In this document: in pieces, positions 1-14,500 of the stretch
How the letters are laid out: every line of letters starts with the position of its first letter
How positions within the stretch are numbered: the first letter of the stretch is position 1
Assembly: GCF_947242115.1 (NCBI RefSeq)
Contig: NC_074713.1
Location: 9,306,001 to 9,370,000 of the forward strand
Source of the DNA: Biomphalaria glabrata
Lineage: Eukaryota > Mollusca > Gastropoda > Planorbidae
Length of the DNA stretch: 64,000 nucleotides
Reading direction: 5' to 3'
The notes under the pieces: model-generated
What the model was told of the DNA's origin: nothing
Databases searched by the model: none
What the model saw: only the letters and a program-made list of their open reading frames with translations
Made by a program: the position numbers and the translations under genes

Positions 1-2169
1 CTAAGTAATAAAACTCACAAGCAACTTAGCAAGGCACTGAGTCGTCTGAGGCTGTGCCACTCAGTTGTCAGTGTGTGAACTGTGTGTGGTGTGTCACTGT
101 GAGTGTGACACTGACTGTGTGAGTTGACTGTCAAATGTAGTATTGTTGCTCAACTAGATCTAGATGTAAGTATACTTTATTACTATAGAGTCTATAATCT
201 ATGTCATATAGATCTATTAGCTAGACTAGGTCTATCTATTCTAGAGTCTATTATCTAGATCTAGATCCAGATCTTATCACTTCAACTTAAACGATTACAT
301 GTGTAACCACTGTAACATTGCGTTTTTCGCATAGTTTCTACTGTAGTCTAACAGTCTAAAAGAAGTGGAATTATACTTTCGAATTTTTATGGAAGCTTAT
401 CATTATTATTATTATTATAAAATGTTTAAATTCTTCATCACTGCTCTGGATTGAGATTCAATTCCGTTATAGTGTGCACTAAAAATTGTTTTTTTTCTTC
501 GGCCAATATTACAATTAGGGCTCTTCAAGCTAAAATTCTTGTATTTTGTTCTGTTATCTTTATCAATTTCGGTGGTGGTGGTGGTTGGATGGGTGGGGGG
601 GGGGGGGTTAACGTTATATGATAGTGACACAACAAAGTCGATGATTATGGTAGATTTTTCATATTTATCAATAACAAGCAAACTATTTTTTTTAAATGTA
701 AAACATCTAATGTAAGGGGAAGCACCGCACAATTACCATTATATATCTCAATACTGCAATTTTCTCTCCCTTTTTCATCGTCTATGAATAATTGTGCAAT
801 CTTTCAACTTAATCCGAGAATGGAAAGTGTTTAAGAATTCTCCCATACTGACACCCGAAGAGAGTTAATAAAGGGATCTGGTTTATTGAAGTAGACCTAT
901 AGGCCCCATTGTCCTGTCAATTAGTATAGGTCTATAATCATAGTAGTCTAGGTATTTGGATGACTCAAGAACTTCTTGTTGTGGGAAGTATATTTCTCAA
1001 CTTCCTCATCTTTCAGGGCATGTGCTGGTGAGTTGTGCATCAGCTTCGCTACCTTTGTGAAGCAACCTAGGTTATCAGATTCTGACAAAGCTGGACATCC
1101 TGCAATTAATTACTCGTTTCCTCTGTATTTCAGTACTTTTGATATTTGTCTGTAATATCAAGTCTCAGGAAATGCTTTCACAATACTTATCAACTCACTC
1201 TGCCAGTCTTTCTGGTCAAATGTTTGTACACGTCATTTCTCTCACACCCAATCACGGATCAAGATAAAATTTTGCACAGTTATTTCTTCTACCTGACAAA
1301 ACAAGAATCGTATTTTTTTAAAAAAGTAAAGTAACTATTGGTAATTCATTATTTTGTTTGATCAGAGAAAGAAATTGTACTTAACAAATGAGGTGGTATA
1401 TGTTGAATTAGTGCCCTTTGAGGAGGCTTGAGCAGTGAGTGAACTGTTTTTTTATGCATTTAAAAAGTGATTACGGTAATAATCAGGCAGATAACCCCCC
1501 AAACTGTTCAAGACAAGGGATAGGATCATAGCGCAGAGCAAGAGCTAAAAGCATGAAATTGTGCTTAACAAAAAAAAATTGGTAAAAATAGTTCTACTCG
1601 TAAAGATTTATTTTTGTTATACTAGATCAATTACAAATGTAATCACATGACTTCTCCAAAATAATTGATTCAATTTCACCTAATATAAGCTTTTTTTAAA
1701 AGTATTTTTAATAGTTCTGATATTTCTCTCCAGTAATTGCAGGGAACAAGGCTTTCAGTTTTGGGGAACAGCTGTCCAGTTTTTAACCGTGTTAATTATG
1801 CAGCCTTGGCGAATTTCATGACCTGAGGTTTTATCATCTAAACTCTAAACCTTTATCAACATCATTATTCTATAGGTTCAAAGGAGTGGCTTCCAATACT
1901 AATTACTAAATCATCAATAGAGGCGTGGAGTTCGGATCTTATTTTGAAGACTTCTTTCTATTTAACACAATTTAAAATGCTCTGCAGTCCACGGTCTCTA
2001 TCATTCCATGACATGTACAACTTTATGATGGACGAATTAGGATGTAAAGACAAAATTTTATTAATAGTTTAGTTTTCTAGCCAACCTGTTAATATTATTT
2101 AGGTCAGCGTCACTCCATGCAATATAACAAAATAGTTCAACGCAAAAAAGAAACCTATTAGATTTTTTT
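1..2169. other. Intergenic DNA at left edge, no gene recognised
   Basis: No exon-like coding sequence was found here on either strand. The first 300 bases are rich in AGATCTAGATCT-like sequence and GTGTGA runs. A G-run lies at 594-607. Two pieces of the AAGCTTATATC terminal-repeat family (about 745-835 and 1186-1310) are the only recognisable mobile DNA. The stretch ends at the candidate poly(A) signal of the LRR gene. Confidence 0.5.
1186..1310 (+). mobile_element. Fragment of AAGCTTATATC terminal-repeat element (MITE-like)
   Basis: The stretch carries the family hallmarks in order: TATCAACTCACT, a CAGTCTTTCTGGT segment matching the family's GTCTGTCTGGT, TTTGTACACG, TTTCTCTCACACCCAAT and GATCAAG. 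It is one end only. Other copies are at 13190, 14105, 31745, 34253, 35441, 40780, 47420 and 55500. A weak related piece lies at 745-835. The family is not known to me by name. Confidence 0.6.
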
Positions 2170-2175
2170 TTTATT
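2170..2175 (-). terminator. Candidate poly(A) signal of the LRRC74-like gene
   Basis: AATAAA on the minus strand is the first such hexamer I found after the stop codon at 2596-2598, giving a 3' UTR of roughly 430 bases. Seen in sequence; use is inferred. A second AATAAA lies further on at 2057-2062. Confidence 0.4.
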
Positions 2176-2595
2176 TGCATATTTGACAGCATGTGTATAT
2201 GTACATAATTATTATAGTAAATTACTCATCAAAACATATGGCTCAATTTCAAAGGGCATATATACGTATTTACATATAATACACCTGGTCAAGAATTTTT
2301 AAGATTCAAAATCAGTAGCTCTTCGACTGCAGCGTGCTCAAGAATCACAGCCTTCGTGTTGAAATCTGATATTTAAAACATCACTCACCAAGAAAACAGC
2401 AACACTAATATGAATTTCTTAATCAATAAATCATTATGTACAACAGGCAATATGCTAAATGCTTTTTGTAATTTCACATTCTACAAACGAACATTTTCAG
2501 TTTCAATACAAGGTTTAGATTTAACGTCTGCAAGAGACAGTCCTCTCCGGAGTGGGATACAAGGTCAAGGCCATGGAACAGTATGCTGTCAGGCA

Positions 2596-5500
2596 CTAGG
2601 AAACTTTCTCCTGTTCAGCCATTTGCTTTTTATGTTCCGCAGAAACAAAACTCCTGTAAAATAAAATAAAAAAGATGTTCAACATTTAGTGGTTTATAAA
2701 ATAAAATGTCGACTTTCGACATTAAAAAAAGAACAATAGCGACATTTAGCACAGTTACTGGTGATGTTCACGATAAACTAAACAATGTCAGGGTCGCTGA
2801 ATAGAATGTCACTGCTGCAAACTTAGTAAAAGAGAATTGAGCTATTAATTTTATCAATATCTGAATGCGTGGCAGTTGATTTTAGTGTGATATCTTCTTT
2901 ATTACCACTAGTTAGTTGCTCGTTTGTTTTCAAATAAAGCTTTAAGTCATAGAGTGAAAGTCTAAAAGCAAAATTATTTTTCTTATCTTATCTTATATAA
3001 TACAGACGTTACTTCAAAAAAAGGATGATTACGTCCTACGCGTCATGCATTTAGTCATGCATATTAACCAATGACTTAAATTCTGCCAAGTCACTGGTTT
3101 TCCTGGCTAGCTCAGGCAACCCATTCCATGCTCTAATAGCACTAGGGAAGAAGGAGTATTTGTACAAATTTGTCCTAGCATATGGGACGAGGAATGTGCC
3201 TTTATCTTTGTGTCTTTCAGAGTATTTTTATTTTGTGCTACAAACGGAAGTGCTTAGACTAGCGCCGTCTAGCGGTTTGTTTTGTACACCGGATACACCA
3301 AAAAAAGCTAGCCATTTACAGTTTTTCCGCCATGTATGAAAATATCCGATACAAGTTGTTGTACAACTTTTGAAACCTCTGTACTTGACTCGCATGTTTG
3401 TAAAGTAAAACGGGGCCCACAATATTTCGACCTGTTATCGATTTGTAAGATATTGTAAGATTTCATTATAATGGAGACCTTATTGCAATTCAGATACAGA
3501 TCCTAGAGAAACAATAAATATGAAGTGATAAAAAATTCAAATAACTTTAAAGAACACCAATATTGTTTGACTTACCCAAAATAAATCTTTCCTGTTGAAG
3601 TTGCAGCAAATGCTTTTACTGAGCTCTCAAGTCTTTTCTTGTCATATGGGACAGCTAGCTCCTGCAATTTAATTTGTTTTTACATCATTAAAGATGCACA
3701 TTAATTTAAAGCCTCTTTTGGAGCACGAAAATAATATTTCCACCAATTGCAAACTAAATTTTTTAGATAGGATGAAAGAAAGAAAATTTTTCAGAATGCT
3801 CAGTATTGGAATGATTTATCTTTAAAATATACACACCTCTAGAGCTGCGATGAAATGCTCAGTAAAGGAATAATGATTTCTCTCTAAACTATACACACCT
3901 CTAAAGCTGCGATGAAATGCTCAGTAAAGGAATAATGATTTAGCTTTAAACTATACACACCTCTAAAGCTGCGATGAAATGCTCAGTAAAGGAATAATGA
4001 TTTCTCTCTAAACTATACACACCTCTATAGCTGCGATGAAATGCTCAGTAAAGGAATAATGATTTCTCTCTAAACTATACACACCTCTAAAGCTGCGATG
4101 AAATGCTCAGTAAAGGAATAATGATTTCTCTCTAAACTATACACACCTCTATAGCTGCGATGAAATGCTCAGTAAAGGAATAATGATTTCTCTCTAAACT
4201 ATACACACCTCTAAAGCTGCGATGAAATGCTCAGTAAAGGAATAATGATTTCTCTCTAAACTATACACACCTCTAAAGCTGCGATGAAATGCTCAGTAAA
4301 GGAATAATGATTTAGCTTTAAACTATACACACCTCTAAAGCTGCGATGAAATGCTCAGTAAAGGAATAATGATTTCTCTCTAAACTATACACACCTCTAT
4401 AGCTGCGATGAAATGCTCAGTAAAGGAATAATGATTTCTCTCTAAACTATACACACCTCTAAAGCTGCGATGAAATGCTCAGTAAAGGAATAATGATTTC
4501 TCTCTAAACTATACACACCTCTATAGCTGCGATGAAATGCTCAGTAAAGGAATAATGATTTCTCTCTAAACTATACACACCTCTAAAGCTGCGATGAAAT
4601 GCTCAGTAAAGGAATAATGATTTCTCTCTAAACTATACACACCTCTAAAGCTGCGATGAAATGCTCAGTAAAGGAATAATGATTTCTCTCTAAACTATAC
4701 ACACCTCTAAAGCTGCGATGAAAAGCTCAGTAAAGGAATAATGATTTCTCTCTAAACTATACACACCTCTAAAGCTGCGATGAAATGCTCAGTAAAGGAA
4801 TAATGATTTCTCTTTAAACTATACACACCTCTAGGAATAATGATTTAGCTTTAAACTATACACACCTCAAGAGCTGCGATGAAATCTTCAGCTGAAATAC
4901 TTAGTGTGCTATTTTCGTCGTATCTCTTCAGTATATCAAGTAGCCGGAAATCATTCACGATGATGTGTTCCTGAAATGTAAAGAGTAGTGTGTCAATCTC
5001 CCTTTTACCACAAAACAACTCTAAAACGAAAAGTCTGCTTTTGTGACTTAATGCATAAGTAAACCGAAAATACTGCATTCCTTATTAATCTTCGGACTCG
5101 AAGACAAACCTTATTAAATATATAGTATATATAGAAGGCTTTCAGAGACGCATAACTAAATGGTTACTTGCTAAATCTATTTGTTAGATGTAACACTTTG
5201 AAGAGACTTTTTTTTTTGTTCTTTTCTCTCCATTTGTCCCTCACTGGCATAGAGAAAAGTAGCTGGCAGCAGATGGCCTTTGAGTCCCAAAGAAATCCCT
5301 TACCAAAGACATGCGCAGCAGGCAAAACCTTAAATAGACCACCGGAGGACAACGGGTTTGTCTGCATCAGGTCGCAACAGGTTTTGTATAGTCATGAGAA
5401 ACACTGCATTCATGATTAATCTTCAGATCGAAGACATTGCCATTATTATTAGTACTACTCTTCGTGGGGCTTATTAAGCCGCTTGTGAAACGTATAATGA

Positions 5501-8500
5501 TTGTCCATCCTGTCTGTGATTGCTGAGTCATTTGTGCCCACTACACGTTCTGAGTCCTGAGTGCAACTCGAATAAATCCAGGTAAATCTAGGATTTAAGT
5601 AAGGTTCCCCTTTCTGACCTTGCGATCTATAGGGCAGTTGATGTTAAGGTCATCTGATTCTTTGGCCAACTGTTAACAAGCAGGGTGTTATGTGGCCAGC
5701 ACAACGACCAACCGCCTTTACTTTCCCCAACTTAAGTCAGGTACCCATTAGAGTTGGGTGAACTAAGGAAGGCCCTAAAAAAATCCCGGAATTCAAAATC
5801 CCAGTCTTCACCGAGATTCGGACCCAGGACCCCAGGTTCGGAAACCAAGCGCTTAGCCACTCAGCCACCGCTTCCCTTTATTGGGGTTATATTATTGTAT
5901 AAATATATTGCGCATTTTGTTGGATATTGCATTATTATTTATTTTACTTATAGTAATCTACATAGATCTATTGTTTACTACTTGACTTCAGCTAGATATA
6001 TTGTTTACTATTTGACTTCAGCTAGATATATTGCTCATGTCAATGAAAAGAATGTGTTCTCACTTTCAACAATACAACAGGTTCTTTTTTAATTTTCTCC
6101 ACATCAATGGCCGGACTAGAGATGTCTTGCAGGGTGTTCCCCGCCCTCATTATAGGTCCGTGTTTGACCCGAAAGTTGGGGCGAGTTGACTTCACGTCCT
6201 CAGTGGTTCTCAAAAACTCATACTCAACTGGGACATCCTTGGAATAAGAATGAATAAGGGAGAACATTGTAAATGATAAACACGAAGTGTCATCAATGTT
6301 ACAAGTTATACATCATACAGTTAACTAAGTTCTAGCATTAAGTTAAAATTAAATTTGACATTTTTAAACATGATCTTATGTAGAAATGAGCTGGTTTGTA
6401 ATAGAAGAACTAGATTGTGCACGCTCACTGGAAAGACTCCTTGCAGCATCACAAGAAATCAATATAATTTTAATAGGAGAATACTGACCCATTAAAAGGA
6501 ATCGATTATTTTTTAAATTATATTATTCATTTCTGATCAATTTTTGGTAGAGGAATTGTGAAAAATCTTAAAGTGTAGTAATATTAAAGTAACGTTAAGA
6601 CATGCATTGATACAAACAAGAAAGTTGAATTTCATTGTTTGTAAATATTTTGATGTTTCTTTAGAAATTACTATCATGTCCTAGTACAAACTTCCCGCAG
6701 GAGAGCAGAGAAAGGCTTCTGAAAGTATTCGAGCCCAGGACCTGTGCGCATACCACTCCACCAGGCAACATATCTTGTCAAATATACTAATTATATAAAG
6801 GTAAAATTAATTTGAAAAAAAAAAAGCTAAACACATTAATGCAGATTTTTTAAAAACTTAGAGATTGGTAAAACATTTTAACAGAGAATTTAAGCTTAAT
6901 TCATTTGGACATATTTCTTAAGTATCTGCATTGGTATTGGCCTTACAAATCATACCGTAAGGTCAAGTTCTTCCATCTCGCAGTGCTGGGCGTTATTAAT
7001 GCCTGTGGCGAGGGCAAGGGCGCCCGCTGATGTGATTAGGTTGTTCCCCATCTGTTTGAATAGAAGTGGGAAATAAAATGGAAAAGTTATACTGTGATAA
7101 AGTGATAATAAACATCATATTACCGCTACAGTTGTTTTTTACATTTGGCTCTATAAAGATGTGTATATACTTTTGTCTTTGTCTCGGGGAAAACCCTGAA
7201 TTCAAACCTCTGCTGCCTTTCAGCTACAATCATGGGAAAGACTTTGGGAGTCAACCCTGAGGAAGAATCAGGAGTCGGCAACACAGTGCTACACTCTGGC
7301 ATAGCTTGCATGACGCTGACTCCAAATTGTATCGACACTTACCGTTCCTTTAGATAGGTCAGCTGTTTGTAGAGGGAAGAACTGCAGTGTGGGCAACATA
7401 GTTCCGACCGTATCTGATGCCCAGGCATTCATCTTATTTCTATGAGATGATCCATAGTCGCTTCGCGACTGAAGCAGGCCTCATAAAAAACAAACTACCT
7501 AGCAACATATAATGACACACTATCTAATGGACCTACCCTGAGTATTTTCATTGTATCATTAGTAGACAAGACCTTAGCGAACCCAGTGGCCACTTCCTGA
7601 GTGAATCTGTTACCAGAGATGTCCAGTTCTGTAATACTTTGATTGCTGGACATGGCGTCCACCAGGGCCAAACTGCCCTTGACGCCTAGACCATTCCAAG
7701 AGAGATTGCACACTTTGAGTCTCACATTTTCCTGGTAATTGATGAATTGTTTTAGTTTTTAATGAAGGCTAGGAGAAACTACTTCTATATTTTGATTACC
7801 TTTTAAACACTGTCCTATATTTATTAATAGATCAAATAGCATTTCGGTGAGTTACCTTTAAACCTTTTGCTATTGCTATTCCACCAGCTTCTCGTATGTG
7901 ATTCCAGCTAAGGTCAAGGACGTCTAAATTCTCGTTTGAACCTGTTTGTAAACGAATGTTTCTTTTTATTACGTTTTAATTATTTATTTCTGTCACGCGA
8001 GAATAATATGGCAGCCTGGTCGTGTGATACGTGCTTTGGACTGTCGCCTCACTTATAAGGCAAGCAATCGTCTCGACACCCGCCCGTCGCCCAGATGGAG
8101 GTTTGTGCTAGGATGTAATGATACTCAATTCTGAAGGAACATCCGAAACAAGGAAAACAAAACAAAGAGTATTAAGATAACTTAGTTTAAATGTTGCATA
8201 TTTCTTATATAGGGTAGTTTCCCTTTGTTTCACCTAAATGAATGTAATGGCTGATAATGCAATGCTCATAAATATCTGAGACAAATGGCTGACGAACAGC
8301 TAGATATAACCAATACAAAGATTGGCTCCTTTACTTTTCATGTAGTAATTAGATTCGGTAATGTCCATAATCTTAAATGTGAGCCTTAACCAGGATTTGA
8401 GACCACATAAATGGCTTTTCCGCTTTACCATATGTCCAGCACAACCGCCTTTCTGTGGCATTTTACGTCTCGAGAGACGATCTTTTCCCTTTGCAACTTC

Positions 8501-11500
8501 TTGTGTGACTAAAGAGGCCAATCCTTGATACACAGCTGCGATCGCAGGTTGGGCATATATCGGGATATCACTTTATTGTCCGAGGGCTGCTCGGCTTAAG
8601 GCAGGCAGTAGCTATCCAGTGAGGCTAAAAAGACCCTCCTACCACCAAGAGTGGTCCCTGGCGTTCCAGCTTACGCCAATCAGCTAAGAACTTATCCCCG
8701 GTAACTACCACTCTCCGTCTCCGTGTTTTTTTTCAAAGACATTACTGTCAGATATGAAGTGACCTCTCCATTGCTTGGGGAAAGCCTGGGCGGTAAATTT
8801 GCGAGTGCTGGGCTGCCCACACGTCAGCACACGCCTCTCTTCCATACTGACCGCCTTTACTTTACCAAATATCAGGTACCCGTTAGACCTAAGTGGGTAG
8901 GCTACTCTTCACCGGGATTCAAACTAGTGACGTCTAGGAACTTTACCACTCCTCACCACGCCACCAAGATGTAAAAAATATTGACTCTTTAGCACTATAT
9001 CAATGAAACAATCCAACATATATAGTCAAAGAAGAAAATGTTTTTCTTATAACTCATTTGTCGCTGTGAGAAAAAAACAACAACACTTGACATTCGACAT
9101 CCTTAACATTAGAAATGAAGCGTAATACAAACCTATGGCCTGACCCAAATATTCGGCTCCAAGTTCCGTAAATCTGTTATGACTTAGATTTAACTCCCTT
9201 AGATATTTATTGTTCTGAAACAGAAAAAAAATGAAATTGTGAAGATTTAATCTACAGAAGGCAGTCTGTAGAGAGAAAGCCATAGATCTAGTTTGATTCA
9301 AGACGCGCAAAACGTTTTTGAAAGCTACGTGTGTGTCCTATTTCTGTTTGTCTGAAAGGTAATACGTAATTGTAAAACTTACTTCAATGGCCAAAGCAAA
9401 GTTCTGTGCACATTTATCATCGAAGTCATTCCCTTCAAACAAAGACAGGAAACATTGTTATAATACACTATCTAGGAATATGGATCAAGAGATTAGAGAG
9501 GACAGAGATGGAGATTATTTATGACATGGTTCTACGTCCTGGACACTGCTCTAGGTAGGAGTCTACAGAAAGTCGTTCTATCGTACCTGAGAGCTCCAGG
9601 CGCCTTAATCCACAATTGATGCTCAACATTTTAGCTATTTGTTCACCTCCTTCGCTTCCCATTTTGTTATCGGATAAAATCTTAAAAGAAAAAAGAAACA
9701 CAATGACACAAATTTCACATCTTAGTAGTGCGAGTCAAAGGTTTGTAAATAAAATTTTGGCTTTGAGCACATAGATCTTCAAATTCAAGGTAATTGCAAG
9801 TCTATTTCAATTCAAAGGCTATTAAGCACAAATAAAATTACTTCACACTCATATACTTTATATTACCAATGGATCATCCCACAAAAAGGTTGAGAAAGAA
9901 CATGTGATAAGAGCTTCGTGCCGAGTTCAAACCCCGCTTACTGTCTGCAGAACGTCATACGCTATCGTTCTGCAAGCTAATGTAACGATCGTCTCTTCCA
10001 AATAAGCCTTTAAACCTCGTACTAACGTAAAAGAATAAGGATTGGATATTTGCAATAGTAAGTGAATGTGTCCTCTTGCTGCAAATGCTTGCAGTTTGTG
10101 CTAAAGACCGATTCCATTGCACTAGCTAGTGACTAGCGGGATGGAAGAAAAGTCCCATCACACTGGTCACTATCCACACACCTTTTTATGTCGCACACTT
10201 GCACGGCTGATATGGTACAGAGAAAGAATTCGAGGAAGTTTCTCTGGTGTGCTCAACCTTTGGCCTCTCTTCTTACCTGAGCGTCTTTGCATACGAACCA
10301 TCGGTAAAAGGAATGTAAAAATGTACATCTGCTTGAATCTATCACAGACAGATTTTTTTTTTTCAGACAGGCGGGGAAGGCGATCTATCTTAGGCCTAGA
10401 GTTCCTAGAGTCTTAGACTCAACTCTTAGGACAATTAAGAAGAAGAAGCTAACACTCTGAGTTGATCGATATAATTAAGACTAAGACTAAGACTGCTTTA
10501 TTGATCCTTACGGAAATTTGTTGTGATTACAAGGACTCGTTTCTCATATAAAGACAACACAACAGAAAAATACACATAAATACAACAGACAACATAAAGA
10601 GTTCATTCAGCGACTACAAACATGTATCTTGGTGCATTTCATGTTCCCTGATCAATGAGTGGCGGTGATAGAGTCTGACCGAGTGAGGTACGAACGAGTT
10701 TTTGTACCGCTCCGTTCTTGTTTTGATTGACAGCAGTCGACCACTTCACGACGACCTGGCGTAGTTCTGATGGAGCGGGTGGCCGTTGTCTTCCAAGATT
10801 TTTTCGATTTTTCTTAGGCACGTATGTTCAAAAAGTTCCTTTAAATTTGGTAATGTTGTGAGTGTAATTTTTGATGCTTTTTTAATGATGTTTTCTAGAC
10901 GTTGCAACAGTTTAGATGAGGCGTTGCCTTGCCAACAACTTATTCCTTATGTTAGCAGATTTTGTACAGTCGCGCCGTAAAATGTCTCAAGGATCTTCTT
11001 GTTTAATTTAAAACTGTTGAGTTTGTATAAAAAAAAAGAGTCGCTGGGCTGTTTTCTTTGTCAGAGTTCCAAGGTGGTCTTCCCATGAAAGCTTGTTGTT
11101 GATGATAACGCCTAGATATTTATATGCCTTTACTTGTTCTATAGATGTAGATGTAGTGTTTATTTGCAGTTCACGTATAGTTTGTTTTTTCTTTCTAAAA
11201 TCTATTATAAGTTCTTTAGTTTTTGTTACATTCAGTTCTAGAAAGTTGTCGGTGCACCAGTTTGTAAACTCTTCTATCGAGCTTCGATACTGAGTTTCGT
11301 CTCCTGAAATAAGACCGACTATGGCAGTATCATCAGCGAATTTAATGAGTTTAATTGAGTCATAGATGCTTCTTATGTCATTAGTGTAAAGAGTGTATTG
11401 TACAGGAGAAAGTACACAACCTTGTGGAGCACCCGTACATAGTACTCGAGTTGACGATTTGGTGTTGTTGACTTTAACATACTGGGGCCGTTGGGTTAAA

Positions 11501-14500
11501 AAGTTTAGAACCCATGCTTGCAAGCAAGGGCTTACATTTAAGTTACTCAGTTTGTTTATCATTAGATGTGGCTGTATGGTATTGAAAGCCGAGGAGAAAT
11601 CTACGAAGAGGACTCGTGCATATGTTTTGGGTATATCGAGATGCTTATAAAGCTGCTCCAAAAGCAATAGAATGGCATCCTCAGTTCCTCTAGCTGCTTT
11701 GTATGCAAATTGGTGAGGGTCTAGACTGTTATTGACTTTTGCTACAAGTTGTTTAAGGATATATTTTTCAAAACATTTCATAACAATAGGTGTTAGTGCT
11801 ACTGGGCGGAAATCATTTAAGCAATCTATTTTTGGTTTCTTAGGCACTGGTGCTTGAAATGGAGCTCAACTAGAAGATTTCAAGATATATAACGATTGAA
11901 TATATTGAATATCAATGTCTTTAAATGGTTGCAGAGTAAAGTTGTACATTAAGGATAAATACATATAAATTAACTATGTACCATAAAAGAAAAATCAATA
12001 GCATATAGTTCACAGTTTTACTGACCACATCAGTTACATAATCATTTTCTTCCAGCAGCCTGGCCATAGAATTAGCGCCATCAGGTCCTATCCAGTTGCC
12101 TGAGAGGTCAAGACGTTCAAGTGTTACACTCTCCTATGAAAAAAATAATGAACTGTTCGATGATTCACTGTTTCAATCTAAATGTTCTACTGTTTCAATC
12201 TAGATTATCCACTGTTTCAATCTAAATTATCCACTGTTTCTATCTATATTATCCACTGTTTCTACCTAAATTATCCACAGTTGCAATCTAAATATTGAAC
12301 TGTTTCTAAAAAAAAATGTCGCATAGTTCCTATATGAAATTTTTCACTTTTCTATCTAAAAAGTCCTTATGTCTAAACTATCTAAAATTTTCCAATTTTA
12401 TTAAAAGTTAAAACGTTCCAGTGTTTCTATCTAAAATTTTTTAGTGTTTTAATCTAAAGTCTTCCACTGTACGAGTGTATTATAGATAAAGCTTTTTGTC
12501 TGTTGTTTTCTTTACTCTATACTATCATCAAATAGTTTTTCGATATAAGAAAACAAAATCATTGGCCAATGGAAGGCAGTTGACCCTTTCTTGGTTAGGC
12601 TATTGTAACAATTTGTTAAATTCCAAATACGTAGGTATCGAAATATAAAGAACTAATCGAAATTGATATTTTTAAGATCAACATGTTGCTTATATTATAA
12701 TCTGTAACAGATAAACTTGACTAGTTATTTCCCTCCTAAATATTTTAGACTTTTTTTCTATTAAATAGTAAATTTTATATGAACAATTTCATATTTTTAA
12801 TAGACTTAACATTGAATATTTAAAAAATTATAAATAGTTTTCACCTATTTTTACTTACAAAATATATTGAGATATTGAAATATCCATTATAATTAAAGCT
12901 TTGGTGCCCTAATTTCAAATACTATGTCCCACCCCCACCACCACTTTGAAATGTTCTAAGGTCTAGACCTCCTTCTCATTATGCACAGATATAAAAGAAA
13001 AAAAAAAAAGAAAACAACAACATCAAATAAATCATTTCATGCAAACAAGTTACTTTATTAAAGGGAATCTGATCATTGTTACTCATTTGTTACACAGTAT
13101 TTCATACATAAGAGTTATACATTCTTGTTGCAAAGCTACAATGCTTTGTCTGTCTTATAAACAAACAAAATATAGAAAAAAATCCTTTAAAAAAAAGATT
13201 ATCTAAAGGAGAAATATTCTGTCTTTAAAACTACGTCTATCAATAATGTACTAGTTATTTCCCTTATTCGATATCAAACAAAATAGTTAACTACCAATTG
13301 TACTAATTGGGCGAACAATTATTTAAGGGGGCTAGGGGACTAAACCCAACAAATTAGACATATATGTGAATACTGAAGGAATAGTTTCCCTTGTTTGTAT
13401 CAAACGAAATAAATAATTAATAGTAATTAATCGACTATTTGATTTCTTTCTTTTTTTTTTTATTCATGTCTTGTCTATGCCAATAAATAATTGCGCGAAG
13501 TTTCAACTTGATCCGAGAATGGGTGTGGGAGAAATAACGTGTACACACTTTTTACCAGACAGACAGAGTGAGTTGATATAAACTTTGTACACACAAAAAA
13601 CAAAAGCCTTACTTTGAGCGCTAAAGCGATAGCCTTGGTTGCCTCATTGCCCAGACCTCTGTATCTCATCCTGATAGTGGGCTCTCGAATCCGGTGAAGG
13701 AAGTAGGCCACAGGGACCTGGCCTAACTGCTCACACACAGTTTTGTAGTAGGAGATGACAAAGTCTTCCTCTTCTTCAGCTAAACACATTTGAAAGGAGG
13801 AAACATTTTGTCAGATTTGTACAGGATGTTGTTTTTTTTCTTTTCACAGATCTTTAGAGTTAGATGTTAGCTTTGTCCTTTTTCTTTTCATTTTAGAGCT
13901 ACGAACTATTTTATTACAAAACTTTTCTTACAAGAAATGAAACAGATAATAGAAACTTCTAGTATGATTTCAAAATGTAATCAACTTTAATGTACCGAGT
14001 TTAAAAATAGATAACTTTGAAACGATTAGTTATACAGTAATACTTTGATGAACCGAGTAATAAAAAACAAACAAGCAAAATATTTTTTAAAAATACTTTA
14101 AAAAAACGAAGCTTATATAAGGGAAAGAACAACACCTTTAAAGTCATATATTTCAATAATTTAAGATTTATATTTCTCCTCTTCAACAACATAAAATAAA
14201 TTAATTACCACTAATAAATTAATTAATTTTTTGATTGATTTATGTTTTGTTAGAGGCAATGAATAATGCCACAAAGTTTCAAGTTGATCCAAGAATGGGA
14301 AGTGTGAGAAATAGCTTGCACAAATTTTTTTTTAGACAGACAGACAGATGGAGTGAGTTGATGTTAGCTTTGTCATAACTAAAAAGGTCAAAGTACCTAC
14401 CTTCACTCTCTAAATCTGTTTCGTAAAACTCCTCAGGTTTATCATCGTACAGAATGACTTTTATTTCTCCCTTCCTGACTGGTTCGTTCATGAGCTGATC

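Noticed and set aside
3793-4865. CRISPR-like array of regular repeats
   Set aside because: The repeats are tandem with no unique spacers, lie in a eukaryotic intron and derive from the neighbouring exon end.
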